A stretch of DNA of 64,000 nucleotides from Eutypa lata (lineage: Eukaryota; Ascomycota; Sordariomycetes; Xylariales; Diatrypaceae). A program made the position numbers and the translations under genes. The stretch's first letter is position 1, and each line of letters opens with the position of its first letter. Location of the stretch: the NCBI GenBank assembly GCA_022661535.1, contig JAKULF010000003.1:5270001-5334000 (forward strand). The letters run 5' to 3'. This document shows, piece after piece, positions 1 through 11,399 of the stretch. The notes beneath the pieces are model-generated. The model saw nothing but the letters and a program-made list of their open reading frames with translations. It was not told the DNA's origin and made no database searches.

Positions 1-628
1 TCATGCAGGCGCCACAGCCCTGAATCTGCATGCACTGGAAAGACGACAAGCACAAGTGGCTGAGACAGCCCAACTGGCGATCCAAACGGCCCGCGTCTCC
101 ACCCACCGCGGGCGCAGTGCCATTCTGCACATACGCCTCCTGAGGCCCGCCATGTCGATGGTAGATCAGCCCCAGCACGCGATCGAACTCCTCGCCACGC
201 AGGGTACCGATGTGCGTCGGAGGGCCATCGGCGGGGACGTGGAGGTAGACGAGCTGCCCGGCGACGGAGTCGATCCGCACTTCGTGGTTGTAGCGCGCCG
301 AGAGCGCCTCGCCTTCCTCTGCCTTCGTGATGATGGCGACGTCCGGGTCCGGGCGCAGGTTGCCGGGGCTGAAGGGCACGTAGTGCGCGGGGATGGCGCC
401 GATGGCGGCCGTGTTGATGGTTGAGATCTCGTTGTGGTCACTGCTTGTGGGTGCTGTTGGTTAGTGTGTTGAGGTGGTGTGGGTGCTTGGGTTGGGAGAT
501 GTGGTGGATTATACACAGATAGGGGAGGGAATAAGGGAAGCTGGGCAGGTGATTACTTACCCTGCGGGCGTCGGGCTCGCCACGACGGCGATGGCGAGGA
601 TCGCGATGGAGGCGAAGACGTTCTTCAT
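1..628 (-). CDS. Small secreted Cys-rich protein, partial at window edge
   Basis: Two exons, 561..628 and 1..440, are joined by a GTAAGT...GCAG intron (441..560). The start ATG at 628..626 opens a hydrophobic signal peptide (MKNVFASIAILAIAVVA). Both exons join in frame (68 nt, then 440 nt without a stop) and the frame is still open at base 1, so the 3' end lies outside. The visible 169 residues contain a mid-region rich in Asp, Gly and aromatic residues and a tail with several cysteines (pattern C-x4-C-x4-C-x5-C-x2-C near the edge). I do not recognise the family. Small size, signal peptide and clustered cysteines fit a secreted fungal protein, possibly effector-like, but that is inference. 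The high GC of exon 2 contrasts with its AT-rich flank. Confidence 0.72.
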
Positions 629-2260
629 GATGGCTGATTCGGTGATTCGTAGTTGGCCGGTGAGAGAATGAATAGTTGTCAATGTCAAGCAACGTGATGA
701 AGTGTTGGTAAAGCGAAGAAGCCTGTAGAGGTACGATGTTGTTGTTTTGAAAGACTGTCTCTTTACGCTGCGGATGCAAACAGATGCTTAAATAGACAAT
801 TACAGTATCTATTACTATCGCAATAGACTATCAGGTGCCCTTCTTGTCCCGATATGTATTCCCAGTAACAATAGCAACTGATTAGAACGTTTGCTGTCCC
901 CACCCCTAACGACCTACTATCACAGCACATGACCACTAGGAAACTACCTATTATACTAGTACGAGACAATGGGTTCGATTGTAGCCAGAGTACTGGAAAC
1001 AATAGCAACTCGGGTAAGTACAACAGGTCCCATCTCTGAGACGTATAATAGTAAAGTAAATGCTTCATGACTGGAGGCCTTGATAGTATTGACGTAGATG
1101 TACGTCAATATACTGCCACAGTACCGCATAGGTCTCTACAACTTACAACGATTGCGATGTAGCCAAGGTATTCAGACGTAAACTGTCAGAACGTTCGCAT
1201 TTCGAATAGTATGAGTGGCCAAACTACATAGGAGACGGACGTTCGAGGGGTATGACATTCATACCACTACTGACGCCTCTTGGGGGCTGGGGGGGATTTA
1301 CTGTCCTGTGGAGTAAAGACGAGTGCGAATATAAGCGGCATAGTAATGAAATGTTTTCTTTTAGAACTGTAAGTGACGTATGTGAAGACCCATGGAGTCC
1401 TCTCTTAGACAGTGGAATTAAGGCCATGCCCTCTCGCTCGCATCCGTTCATCTATAACGAGGTAAATACAACAACGTCTATTGTTGTCCCAATTCGGGAG
1501 ATACGAAGGTTCCATATGGTCTTGTCAGTGCCTAGATCTACCCGACAGTTGCTGTAATCCTGTAATTCCTTCTAAGGATCTGGAACAGTGGCCATTGGTC
1601 CTACTCTCTGGATAGTGAATGAATGGCTATCTTGCCGAGTACTCCCACGCCTCCTTGTCCACGTTTCTCCTCCCTCGTAAGGCAAACACCAAGTCAAACC
1701 AACATGTAAATAAGCACAGCAAACAATGCTTACCCAGCGTAGCGGTAGAGCGAATTTGGAGTGTTGTCTTAGGTAATGCTATTAAATAGACAGTTAAACC
1801 ATAATTAAGTTTACGTACCTAGTTATCGATTTTGCCCCGAGTCTGCATTATTTGTTTGCTTAATTAGCCCTGGTTATAACTAAGGGGCCGCACGTGGCAT
1901 TGCCGTTAAGTTCATTGCATGACAAGTACGGTCAACAGGATATCGCAGATTTCAGAATGGCAATAAATGTAGAACCTCATGGATTTTGCTCGCCCCTTGG
2001 CTGATCAGCGACAGGGCTGTACGTTGACGTTTGCGGGTTCATTGCACGAATAGGCATTTAGTCACATACATGCCTTAGTCCAAAGTACCAATACCGTGTA
2101 AGTGTAGAAAAGCAAAACAAAAAAACGATACTCTCTTATACTATTATCTTGTACGCCTCGTGCACTACGACGGCTACTGAAACAAGGATGTTATGTTATA
2201 CAGGTGACTTCCATCTATCCATCCATTCATCCATCCACCCCTCTCCTTTTTATCCCCCAT
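629..2260. other. Intergenic region, no gene seen
   Basis: About 1.6 kb between a promoter on the left (minus-strand gene start at 628) and the 3' end of the CAP10 gene. Only short, overlapping ORFs without family resemblance are present. A G-rich run lies near 1279-1296. Confidence 0.6.
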
Positions 2261-3926
2261 CTAGTCCTCGAAATCAATCTGGTTCGACTTGAAGAAGTAG
2301 TCGTCCGGGGGCGCCGGGATGTCGAACCTGTCCGGGTTCCGGAACACGAACCGCTCCCAGCTGTAGCCCCTCATCCTGTCCACCGTCTCGCCCTTGTCGT
2401 TCTTCACCTGCTTGTACAGCTTCGGCTGGAACTGCTGCACCTTGGCCCACTCGTAGATCATGCGCCGGATGTAGCACGCCTCCGCCGCCGGCGTCATATA
2501 GCGGTTGCGGAGCGTCCGTTCCGTCTCCTCGCCGATGCGCGCCGCTTCGTCCTGGTGCTCGAGGTAGTAATTCATCTTCTCGTCTAGGTCGGACCAATCG
2601 TTCTTGACAGCGATGTAGTTCTGCAGGGGTAGGGATTATTAGTAATGTTTTACAAACCCGGGGAAGAATTTGAGCTGAACGTACCTGGTTGGGTCCATCC
2701 GGCTCAAGGACTGAGTAGAAGTGAGCAGTCCAGTTGAGCGGATTATGGATGATGATGGCCGAATTGCAGTTCACTAGGTTCCGTAACCGACCGCTCCATG
2801 AGTTGCCTTCGGTATGGATCAGGAACTGCCATTTGCAGTGCTCCTCCATCTGAACGGGATGGCCGAGACCGCTATCCCACCGGATCTCTTCGATATCACT
2901 CCAGGATTTATCCTTAGACGCCTCCAATAGAGACTTCCGAATCTCGCTGACCTTTTGTCCAACGTTGATCTGTCCTCTCCACAGGGCCTTCTTTGTCTTG
3001 TCCTCGAATGGTGTCAGGTACTTCTTCGATCTCTCCCTGAATGCTCGATATCCGCCAACGGTGTCCCAGAATGACGAGGCCCAGCCATTGAAGTCGGGCA
3101 TCACCCACGTATTGTTGTCCTCCGTAACGTGGCGTGTCCAACCCCATGCTACGCGGCCCGGCTTCTGAGGTGAGGGGTTAGGATGGTCCATTCGGTCGAG
3201 GGTGAACTCGACATTGGGGAGTACGCTAGGGTCGGGAACGGCGGAGATAGCTCGGTAGATCATGCTGCCTCCTTGAAGGTAACGCGCCCGGTCGACAACG
3301 CCCTGTTTCTCGCCAACAACGTAAAGCTATATGTAGGGTGTCTATAGTCAGTCTTGAGAAAAGCAAGGATATGAATTGCGTCGAAAATATGTGCGCAAAT
3401 AGGGCATGCATTATGCGAAACTTACATCGCCATCGTATATAAGCATTCTGATCTGGCCGTGGGCTTTGTCGGGTTCGTCGGTCCATAACTTGATCTGATC
3501 TTCTTCGATGCCACCTTGCGATGCGTGCCAATCGCGTGCTCTCTCAATCTCGGCATACTGCCGGGGGAAGGCCGCCTAGATGAAAGCGTGAGTAATCCCA
3601 TTATAATTCCTCCGACTACCAGGACAGCATCATACCTGGCATTGCTCTTCGCTCAAGCCAAGGTTGCGTTCATCGCGCTCCCAGATAAACTCCCACTCGG
3701 TGGAGTTTGTCGCAACGGGGGCATGCGTTGTAACGGGCGCTGCGGGCGTACTCGTGTCTTTTTCGCCAGTTGACTCTTTTTCTCCGGTTGATGCTACGTA
3801 TCCGAAATTCGAGGCGAGCTTCGTCGGGGAGTATTCGCTCTCTTGTAGGGCTAGGTAGATAAGGATAACGGTGAGGACAGATGCGACACCGACGGTCAAG
3901 GCCTTTCCACGGAATGCGGCCAGCAT
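2261..3926 (-). CDS. CAP10-type (GT90) glycosyltransferase
   Basis: Four exons: 3636..3926, 3426..3575, 2685..3326 and 2261..2620, with introns of 60, 99 and 64 nt and in-frame joins, giving 480 residues. I chose the ATG at 3926; the frame is open further upstream but without an ATG. Residues about 8-25 form a single membrane segment, followed by a Thr/Ser/Glu-rich stem, which is the layout of a type II Golgi protein. The rest matches the CAP10/LPS-modifying glycosyltransferase family (PF05686): a WRGQ segment, and the block from CKWQFLIHTEGNSWSGRLR through LEPDGPN, which binds the nucleotide sugar in this family. Fungal members transfer xylose or other sugars to secreted glycans and proteins; the substrate here is unknown. 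The neighbouring methyltransferase is on the same strand but 0.9 kb away. Confidence 0.9.
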
Positions 3927-4866
3927 TGTCGAGGACGTACGGTGGGCCAAGCGTTAACAATGGGTGACGACGCAGGTGTCCAAGGCTGTCGGTGGTGATA
4001 TATGTCTGCTCATGAGAAAGGTACCATTCATCTAGGTTGGGCTACCGCTTAAAGATGGCTACAAAGGCAATTAAGGGGGTCACAAAGAATAGATGTAGCG
4101 GATAAGTTAGGTAATTGAAGTTAGGTAGTTTGACACCGGGAGATCGGTCGCTACTTTTTAGAAGGCGTAGCGTAGCGTCTGAAGTTTTGGGGAATTCTCA
4201 GGCCCCTAAATGAGACAAGTCTGGAACTAGAAGGCCGTGGAGGGAGGAAGGCAAGATCGACACCAAAAGCTGTTACATAGATGCATGTATTGCCAGATTG
4301 CACAAAAGGGCCATTTGCTTGGAAGAAATTGGTGTCTCACTACTTGGCATGTAAGTATCCATTACTCGCTCACAAACCCTGCAGCTTTTGGGCTGGCATA
4401 TGCACGTATTTCGTGTGCTTTGATATCTAGTAGATCCATATCAATTTCCAAGTGGCTGTGACGTCTTAAGTCAGCTATTTTTAGATAACTCATATCTTGT
4501 CCCTTGATCTCTCTAGACCTATGTTAATACATACATAGTAAAAGAGCCTTCAATGACGCGAAAGAGGAACCCTACCCTACATAACTACGTAAGACACGCA
4601 CTTCGTTGTTCCAGTTGCGTGTGACATCGCTCCATCTTTTGACAGGCTGACAGGCTGCTAGGCGAACGCTGGCGGGCCACTAACAAGAAGCGCTAGTTGA
4701 GCTGATGGATTTGCGGGGGCAGTCTTATTATATGCATCTATGCCGCATGCGGCAAGCAATTTGAAGCAATATTCTTGTGACACCTTTAGAATGTGTGGCT
4801 GAGATTTGTTTCGTCACGAAAAGCAGCCCAAGTGAATTGCCCATGCTGACTCGGAAGCTTTCCACT
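3927..4866. other. Intergenic region
   Basis: Holds the promoter of the CAP10 gene and the 3' flank of the methyltransferase gene. One short plus-strand ORF (4237-4461) has no recognisable features. Nothing else is seen. Confidence 0.6.
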
Positions 4867-6147
4867 CTACTCGGACTGTTCGGGCCCGGAAATTGACAAG
4901 ATCTTAATGGGCACCGCGGCGGCGTAGAATAGTGCCTTTTGTTGGCGCACCGGTTTCGCTTGGAACGCTAACTCCTCAACTGAGAATTTACGATGAACTA
5001 TAGTAGGTAGGTAGCACAATAGTTAGTAAGGCAATTCCAGAACAGTGGTCAACGATACCTTTGCACGAAGAACTACGGAACTCACGGCATTCACTTCTGA
5101 AACTCTCAAACGTATCGGCGTTTCGGACCACGCCGCTGATGAGGACCTGCAGTCGGGGCCGAAGATTAAGTAAGTGGTGGATTGTGGTAACGAGCGCTTT
5201 GATGGCCACCTTATCGTAGGTCTATAACCCTCGATTAGTAACTGGATTTCGGGAATTGAGTCGCACCCAACCTACAATATCAGCCCCAATCACTACGTCG
5301 TATGGCTGGTCCTCACAGTCCTGCTTAACCCACGTCGCCTCTAGATCATCACCCCATTGGAGAACTCGTGCGGCTACTTGTTTATCGGCCAGATCGTTTA
5401 GGACGACATTCTCCTTGAGTGCAGCGACGACGCTCTCGTCGCCATCGGTAACCGTAACATGAGACGCATGTAGGTGCTTTGCACATAGCAAGGAGAGAAA
5501 GCCGGTACCTGCGCCCAGCTCGAGGATGTTCTTGCCTTTGATAAGGTCTTTCCCAGCTTTAGTTAAGAGATAGGAGCCGAGGTGAAGAGATGCTTCCCAT
5601 GTTCGGAAGCCTGTGATGCGAGAGCCCGATATTAAATACCGACGTTCAAGTAAAGTTACCGTTGGCTCGCTTGATGCATCTTCGTCCACCTTACCGTTAT
5701 CCGGCAGGCAGGTAAATGTCACGTATGCCTTCTCCTGTCCTACTTGCAATTCGCTGCTCCTTAGAGTAGCTAGATGCGACATGAGTTGTTCAGACACCTC
5801 CTAGCACCCAAAGTCAGTCTCAATCGAGGGAAACAGGGATAGCTTCAGGTATTAATGTGCCTGTGTTTTTGAAGTCCATCATAATGAGATAATTTACGTA
5901 CTTCGGGCGCATTTTCAACAGGGCCATGAATCTTGGAGACCAGGATTCTCAATACCCGCTCCTGATAGCTTGTTGGGGGTAATTTAGTATTTCGATTCTC
6001 GTCGAAGAGGTGCTTGTAAATCCATGCCTGCGCATCGATGGTCCGAAGGAGATTTCGTGGTGGCCAGGCGAGGAAATCTGGCTCGAAGAGTTGCAAGTAC
6101 TGTCGGCGAAAAAACAACAAGGACTGATCTGCGTCGTTTCGTGACAT
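4867..6147 (-). CDS. EFM3: FAM86/EFM3-type protein-lysine methyltransferase
   Basis: Four exons: 5902..6147, 5276..5800, 5086..5221 and 4867..4997, together 345 residues. The N-terminal segment (FFRRQYLQLFEPDFLAWPP) is the FAM86 signature. Exon 2 has the SAM-binding motif ILELGAGTGFLSL, an acidic motif (VTVTDGD) and the GADI-TYD post-motif across the exon 2/3 junction. The last exon is easily missed: reading past the GTGAGT donor at 5085 runs into a meaningless tail, whereas splicing to CTATAG|TTC (4997) gives a conserved-looking end (ALFYAAAVPIKILSI). Characterised relatives (yeast Efm3, human FAM86A) methylate a lysine of translation elongation factor 2 in the cytosol; that role is inferred from family. 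Confidence 0.88.
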
Positions 6148-6290
6148 GATATCATGCTATTCCGATTATGCTACGGTTGGTGTTAGGCCAGGCGCCTAAG
6201 GTATAAAGTAGCCAACGTTTAAGTTAAAGCTAAGATGATTTGTAATTAAAAATATATTAATTTATTATTTTATTAATTATTATCAAGAGT

Positions 6291-6482
6291 TAAAGGTTAT
6301 ATTATCGGTTTTAAAAAGCTTAATATATTATTAAAAATATTTAAATTAAAAATTTAATTATATAAATATTATTCGATTATAAACGTTAAAATAATAATGT
6401 TTAATATCGTATTTTATTATATTTTTTCGTTTAATTTAATAACTTTAAGTTATTACTTTATTATTTTATTAAATATTTTATA
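6291..6482. repeat. Older repeat, uninterrupted copy (empty site)
   Basis: About 192 bp, matching 7679-7760 plus 9764-9878 almost base for base except for C/T and G/A changes (for example ATCGGTTTTAAAAAGCTT here, ATCGATTTTAAAAAACTT there). It shows the sequence before the LTR element inserted: the ATTAT at 6368-6372 occurs once here. It may itself be an LTR or the end of an older element; I found no convincing target duplication for it. Confidence 0.75.
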
Positions 6483-7760
6483 TATTTTTATAATAAAATA
6501 ATTATTTAAAATTATTATTATTTTTATTATTTTTTAAAAAATTCTTTATATATTAACGTTTTTATTTTTTTTTAAATAATCGTTATTATTAAATTATAAA
6601 ATTTTATAAAGTTATTTAATATTATAAAGTTAATAACGTTTAAATCGTTATTATTATTATTATTATTATTATTTTTTTTATTTTTATTTTATAAATAATT
6701 AATTATTTTATAATTATATTTATTATATTTAAAATATAACGATTTATTATTTTTTTAAATTAACTTTCGTTTATTATTATTATAATTTTAATTATTAATT
6801 TTTTTTTTATTATCGTTATTTTTTTAAAAAATTTAATAACGAAATCGTTATATATTTAAATTATTATTATTATTAAAACTTATTAAAGTATATTTTTTAT
6901 TTAAACTTTTTACGTTAAGTTATTTTAATTTAAAATAAAATTAACGAATATTATAAATTATTAATTTAAATTTATTAATATTTAAATTTTGTTAATATAT
7001 TAAATTAAACGTTTAAATTTAATAATATAATTTAATATTAATTATTTTAACGAATTTTATTTAATATATTAAAGTTACGTTTATAAATTTATTTATTTAT
7101 TAATTTTTTTATTTTTATATATTTTATTAAAAGCTTTAATTATTTTAATATTATTAATAAAGTGTTTTATAATATTAATAATTATTATATTAATAATATA
7201 AATTTAATTAATAATAATAAATTATATTATATTATTATTTTTATATTTAATATTAATTAATATTATTTAAAACGTCGTTTTTTATATTTTTTAATTATTT
7301 TTATTAATAAGTTTATTATTATTTAATAATTTAAAATTAAAGTTATTTTAATTTAAATATATTTTTATTTTATTTTTAATTAACGTTATTTTAATTTTAT
7401 TTTTTATATTAATTAATAATAATTATATTTAATTTTATAAATTATTTATTTATTTTTAAAATATTTTTTTTTTCGTTATTATTATTTTAATATATATAAG
7501 TTATCGTATAAGTTTCGTTATTAAAATTTTTTTTTTTAAATCGTTTAATTTTTTAATAAAATTAACTTTTTTAATTATTATAATAAATTTATATTAATAA
7601 CTTTATTTCGTTTTAAAAAAATTTTAAATTATTAATAATTAATTATTTAAAATTAAAAAATATTATTATATTAAACATTAAAAATTATATTATCGATTTT
7701 AAAAAACTTAATATATTATTAAAAATATTTAAATTAAAAATTTAATTATATAAATATTAT

Positions 7761-7998
7761 TATTACGAATTAAATAAAAAAACGTATTACGTAATTTTAA
7801 ACATTTAAAGAATAAATAAAAATAATAAATTAATAAAAAAAATATATAATAATAATTAACATTTTTAAATTATTTATATATAAATAAAATAAATTTTTTA
7901 AAGATTTTTTTATTATAAAGGTTTTTTTATTATTTTAATTACTTAATTATTATTATAATTATTTAATTTATATATATTATTTAAAATAAATTATAATA
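7761..7998. repeat. Left LTR
   Basis: 238 bp, aligned over its length with 9541-9763. The differences are mostly C/T and G/A transitions plus one indel of about 15 nt near 7811-7825. It ends TTATAATA, the RIP-altered form of the right LTR's TCGTAATA. Confidence 0.82.
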
Positions 7999-9540
7999 TT
8001 ATTTTTTTAATATATTAAATTTTATTTTAAAGTTATATAAATTTTAAATATTAAAAATAATTTTAAATAAAATCTTTAATAATTAAACGATATATATTAT
8101 TAATAATATTATCTTTTGAATTTTTTATATTCGTATTATTTAAATTATTATTATTTTTTATATTAAATTTATTAATAACGATTATTTTTTAAATTATAAA
8201 TTTATATATAATCGTAATTAATTATTTAAAATAACTTTTTATAAAATAATTTAAAATATTATATTTTTAATATTTATTAAAGCGTTATTATTCGTTTTTT
8301 TAAATTTAAATTAATAAAAAGTTATAAGTTTTAAATAAATAAAAATTACGTTAATGTTTATTAATTTACGTAAATTAATAATAAAACTTTTAAATTTTTA
8401 AATATTAATAATAAGGTTTAAATCGTTAATATTTTAATATAATTTAATTAAATTAAACTTTAATTAAATAATATTAATAATAATATTTATTATATTAAAA
8501 CGTTAATAATTAAAGTAATTAAAGTAATAATTTATATAAATATAACCTTTATTATAAAATTAATAATAAAGCTTTTTAATAAAAGTTAAATATATAAATA
8601 ATAAAACTTTAAAATTATTAATTTTAATTTATAAACGATTTAAAAAAGTTTATTAAAGTTTTTAAATACGTTAATTATTTATTATTTTATTAATATCGTT
8701 ATAAGTATTATATAAAGCTCGTTTATAATTAATTAAAAATTAACGAAAAAAATTATCGTTTTTTATTTTTATTTTTTTAAGTTTAACTTTATTATATAAT
8801 TATTTATTAAAGTTATTATAAAAGTAATTTAAAACGTTAAAGATTTTAATTAACGTTTTAAGTTATTTATTTATACGCTTAATATATTATAATTATAAAA
8901 TAATTAAATTTTTAACTTTTAATTTTAAATAATTATAAATATAATAAATATAAATATAATTATTATTAATAATAAAACCGTTAATTTATATTTTATTTTT
9001 TATTTTAAAAAGTTATATATTATATAAAGTTAATTTATTTAATTTTATTATATTAAATAATTTAACTTTAATTATTAATATTTTAATTAAAATATTAACT
9101 TTATTAATTAAAACGTTAATTTTAATTTTAAATTAAATTATTAATTAATTTTATATAAAAATAATAATAACTTTAATAATTTTTTATATTTCGTAAATAT
9201 TAATAATTATTATTTTAATTTAATTTATTAAAATTAAAAATTTTATAAAATAACGAAATAATTTATTTAACGTTAATATTTATATTAAAAAAAACGAAAA
9301 ATTTATTAAAAAAAATTACGAAATATTTTTAAAACTTAACGTAATTAAAAAATCGAAAACGAAAACGTAAATACGATAATTATTAATAAAGATAATCTTT
9401 TAATTTAAAGTATTTTTAAAGCTTAATAAATTTAATAAAGTTTATTATATTTTATATATATTATAAAAAAATTAAAAAATAAAAAAATATATTATAATAA
9501 CTTTAACTTTAAATGTTAAAAACGAAAGAACTTATTATTA

Positions 9541-9763
9541 TATTACGAATTAAATAAAGAAACGTATTACGTAATTTTAAACATTTAAAAAAAAATTAAT
9601 AAAAAAAAATATAATAATAATTAATATTTTCGAATTATTTATATATAAATAAAATAAATCTTTTAAGAATTCTTTTTATTATAAATGTTTTTTATTATTT
9701 TAATTATTTAATTATTATTATAATTACTTAATTTATATATATTATTTAAAATAAATCGTAATA
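9541..9763. repeat. Right LTR
   Basis: 223 bp copy of the left LTR, retaining slightly more C and G (TTTCGAATTATT where the left copy has TTTAAATTATT). Confidence 0.82.
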
Positions 9764-9912
9764 ATTATTTAATTATAAACGTTAAAATAATAACGTTTAA
9801 TATTATATTTTATTATATCTTTTCGTTTAATTTAATAATTTTAAGTTATTATTTTATTATTTCATTAAATATTTTATAATTATCTTATAAATACATATTA
9901 TTACTATTAAAT

Positions 9913-10101
9913 TGTAGGAGGTTAAGTGGAGGAGCAAGCAAGTGGCTAGAAGCCAGCCGGTGAAACGAAGTGCGGTATTAGACGTTACCATTCGGCGTTT
10001 GCGGCCGGATATCAACTTATGTAGCTAGAGGTTTCCAACTTAGAGTCTTAACAATACACTAAGCTCACCGAGCCTTAAAAGTGACCGCTAAACTCTTCAT
10101 A
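9913..10101. repeat. Degenerate solo-LTR-like repeat, cousin of 13987-14178
   Basis: About 189 bp collinear with 13987-14178: both open TGTRGGA..., share GTGGCTRRRAGCCA near the start and a GCGGTAT...GAC-GT-ACCATTC block, and end CTCT-CATA/CTCTCCACA. Divergence is high and no target duplication is seen; its left edge abuts the AT block. Confidence 0.6.
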
Positions 10102-10340
10102 ACCATATTTAATTTAATTTATGGTTGACAACACATACGAAAATTCCGTATTTGTTTGATTTGATAGATGCATTCAGCGGACAACGCCTAATTAATTCAA
10201 ATAAAAAAAATATATCCAGCTACGTAGGTAGTCACCAGCAAATATCTTAACTCGAACACTCCCCTGTTATTCCAAAACCAGAAAAATACTTAAACTTCCA
10301 AAAAGGTTCTGCTGTTACTGTTGCTCCTTCTCCTTCTTCC

Positions 10341-10580
10341 TCATTCTTCCTCTTCCCTGAAACGCCCTATTTCTCCTCCTCCCCCTTCTTCCCCTTGGAC
10401 GCCAGCCGCCAAAGAAGTCTCACCGGCAGCAACCCCGACGGCAACAACAGCATCGCGAATCATCGCGGCGAACACAGTAGGATAGCTAGGTAAGAAGCGG
10501 TCGAAGTTCGTGGCGTAGGTAGCCCTAAGGTCCGCGAGCCTCGCTTTGTGTCGCCGTTCGTCAAGGTAGTTAAATCATGT
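10341..10580 (-). pseudogene. Unrecognised protein-like ORF fragment
   Basis: An open frame of about 79 codons without an ATG, preceded by a stop and with no AG acceptor near its 5' end. Its first 55 residues have a balanced, protein-like composition (for example NFDRFLPSYPTVFAAMIRDA) and end in a Gly/Glu-rich tail before TGA at 10343. I do not recognise it. It could be an orphan exon or a decayed gene. Confidence 0.3.
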
Positions 10581-11334
10581 TACAAGGTTCAGGTAAAAGC
10601 CATCATGTGCTTCTTGTGATACTTCCTGCTATAACCGGCAACCAATACACTTAATACCAGATCAAAAACGTTCCTTCGGTACTTCAAAAAAAAAAAAAAA
10701 AAAAAAAAAAGAAGGGTTTTAAGGGGGGGATATACACCATTCAACAGGCTAAAGACTCTATAAATTCAACTTTTTTTTTAATAGAGTTATCAATTGGCTG
10801 AACAAAGTTATTAGAATCAAACTTATTTGATAAATGAAACTTTCAAAAAGTTTTGTTATCTATAAAACAGTCCACAGCTGCACATTCTTCCCCCTTCATT
10901 TTCTCTTAGGTTAATCTTTTTCATACCGTTTTCCCCTCTCTTTTCCGACACAACCCTGTGAAGTATTAGCAATATGTTGCAACATTTGAAAGATTAGTTA
11001 AGGAGTGGAAAACATCGAATCCAAGATTTCTTCCACGGTTTTCCCTGGTGTCGAGACGACTTTGACCACATATTGCTAATGAATGCTTTTTTTTTAATGC
11101 GTGTTTCCAATTTGACAATATTATCTCCGTCCAATACCCTAGGAAAGTCATAACCTTGTATGAGGGTTTCCCATGGCAGCGGCGGTTTTACACTTTGGAA
11201 AAGAAGTATACGGCTTAATTACATTTACGGTATGTATGTAGCATCCTAATATACTTATGCCAAGGGTTTCCTTCTTACCTTTCATTTTCTCAATGAAATC
11301 TTGTTCTGGTTCTCTTTCTACATTACCTTTTTTA

Positions 11335-11337
<3 letters not shown>

Positions 11338-11399
<62 letters not shown>
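11338..11399. repeat. (GT)n(GA)n compound microsatellite
   Basis: About 22 GT units followed directly by about nine GA units. It has no coding context that I trust. Confidence 0.95.

Larger units (their letters stand above)
7761..9763. mobile_element. RIP-decayed short LTR retroelement
   Basis: Two direct repeats of 238 and 223 bp bound a 1.54 kb interior. Each LTR begins TATTACGA; the right one ends TCGTAATA, an exact inverted repeat of the start. If RIP turned TG into TA and CA into TA, these are the usual TG...CA ends. The element is flanked by a 5-bp duplication, ATTAT at 7756-7760 and 9764-9768, which is single at the empty site (6368-6372). The interior is too short for gag-pol, so the copy was non-autonomous or deleted; no coding potential remains. 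A purine-rich stretch lies just upstream of the right LTR, so the plus strand may be the sense strand, but this is weak. Confidence 0.82.
7679..9878. repeat. Older repeat, second copy split by LTR element
   Basis: The left half (7679-7760) and right half (9764-9878) are collinear with 6291-6482. They are separated by the 2.0 kb LTR element. The homology stops after ATTAAATATTTTATA in both copies. Confidence 0.75.
6200..9900. repeat. RIP-mutated AT-rich block of nested repeats
   Basis: About 3.7 kb of almost pure A/T with abundant TpA. The remaining C and G sit almost only in CpG or in CpT/ApG contexts, while CpA and TpG are nearly absent, as expected if RIP converts CpA to TpA. Three repeat families can be traced inside: the LTRs at 7761-7998 and 9541-9763, and the older repeat at 6291-6482 and 7679-9878. 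No intact ORF survives. The edges are sharp: gene-like composition resumes at 6200 on the left and 9890-9910 on the right. Confidence 0.92.

Noticed and set aside
1224..1557. Overlapping ORFs on both strands
   Set aside because: Short, without domain or conserved motif, in an otherwise gene-free interval.
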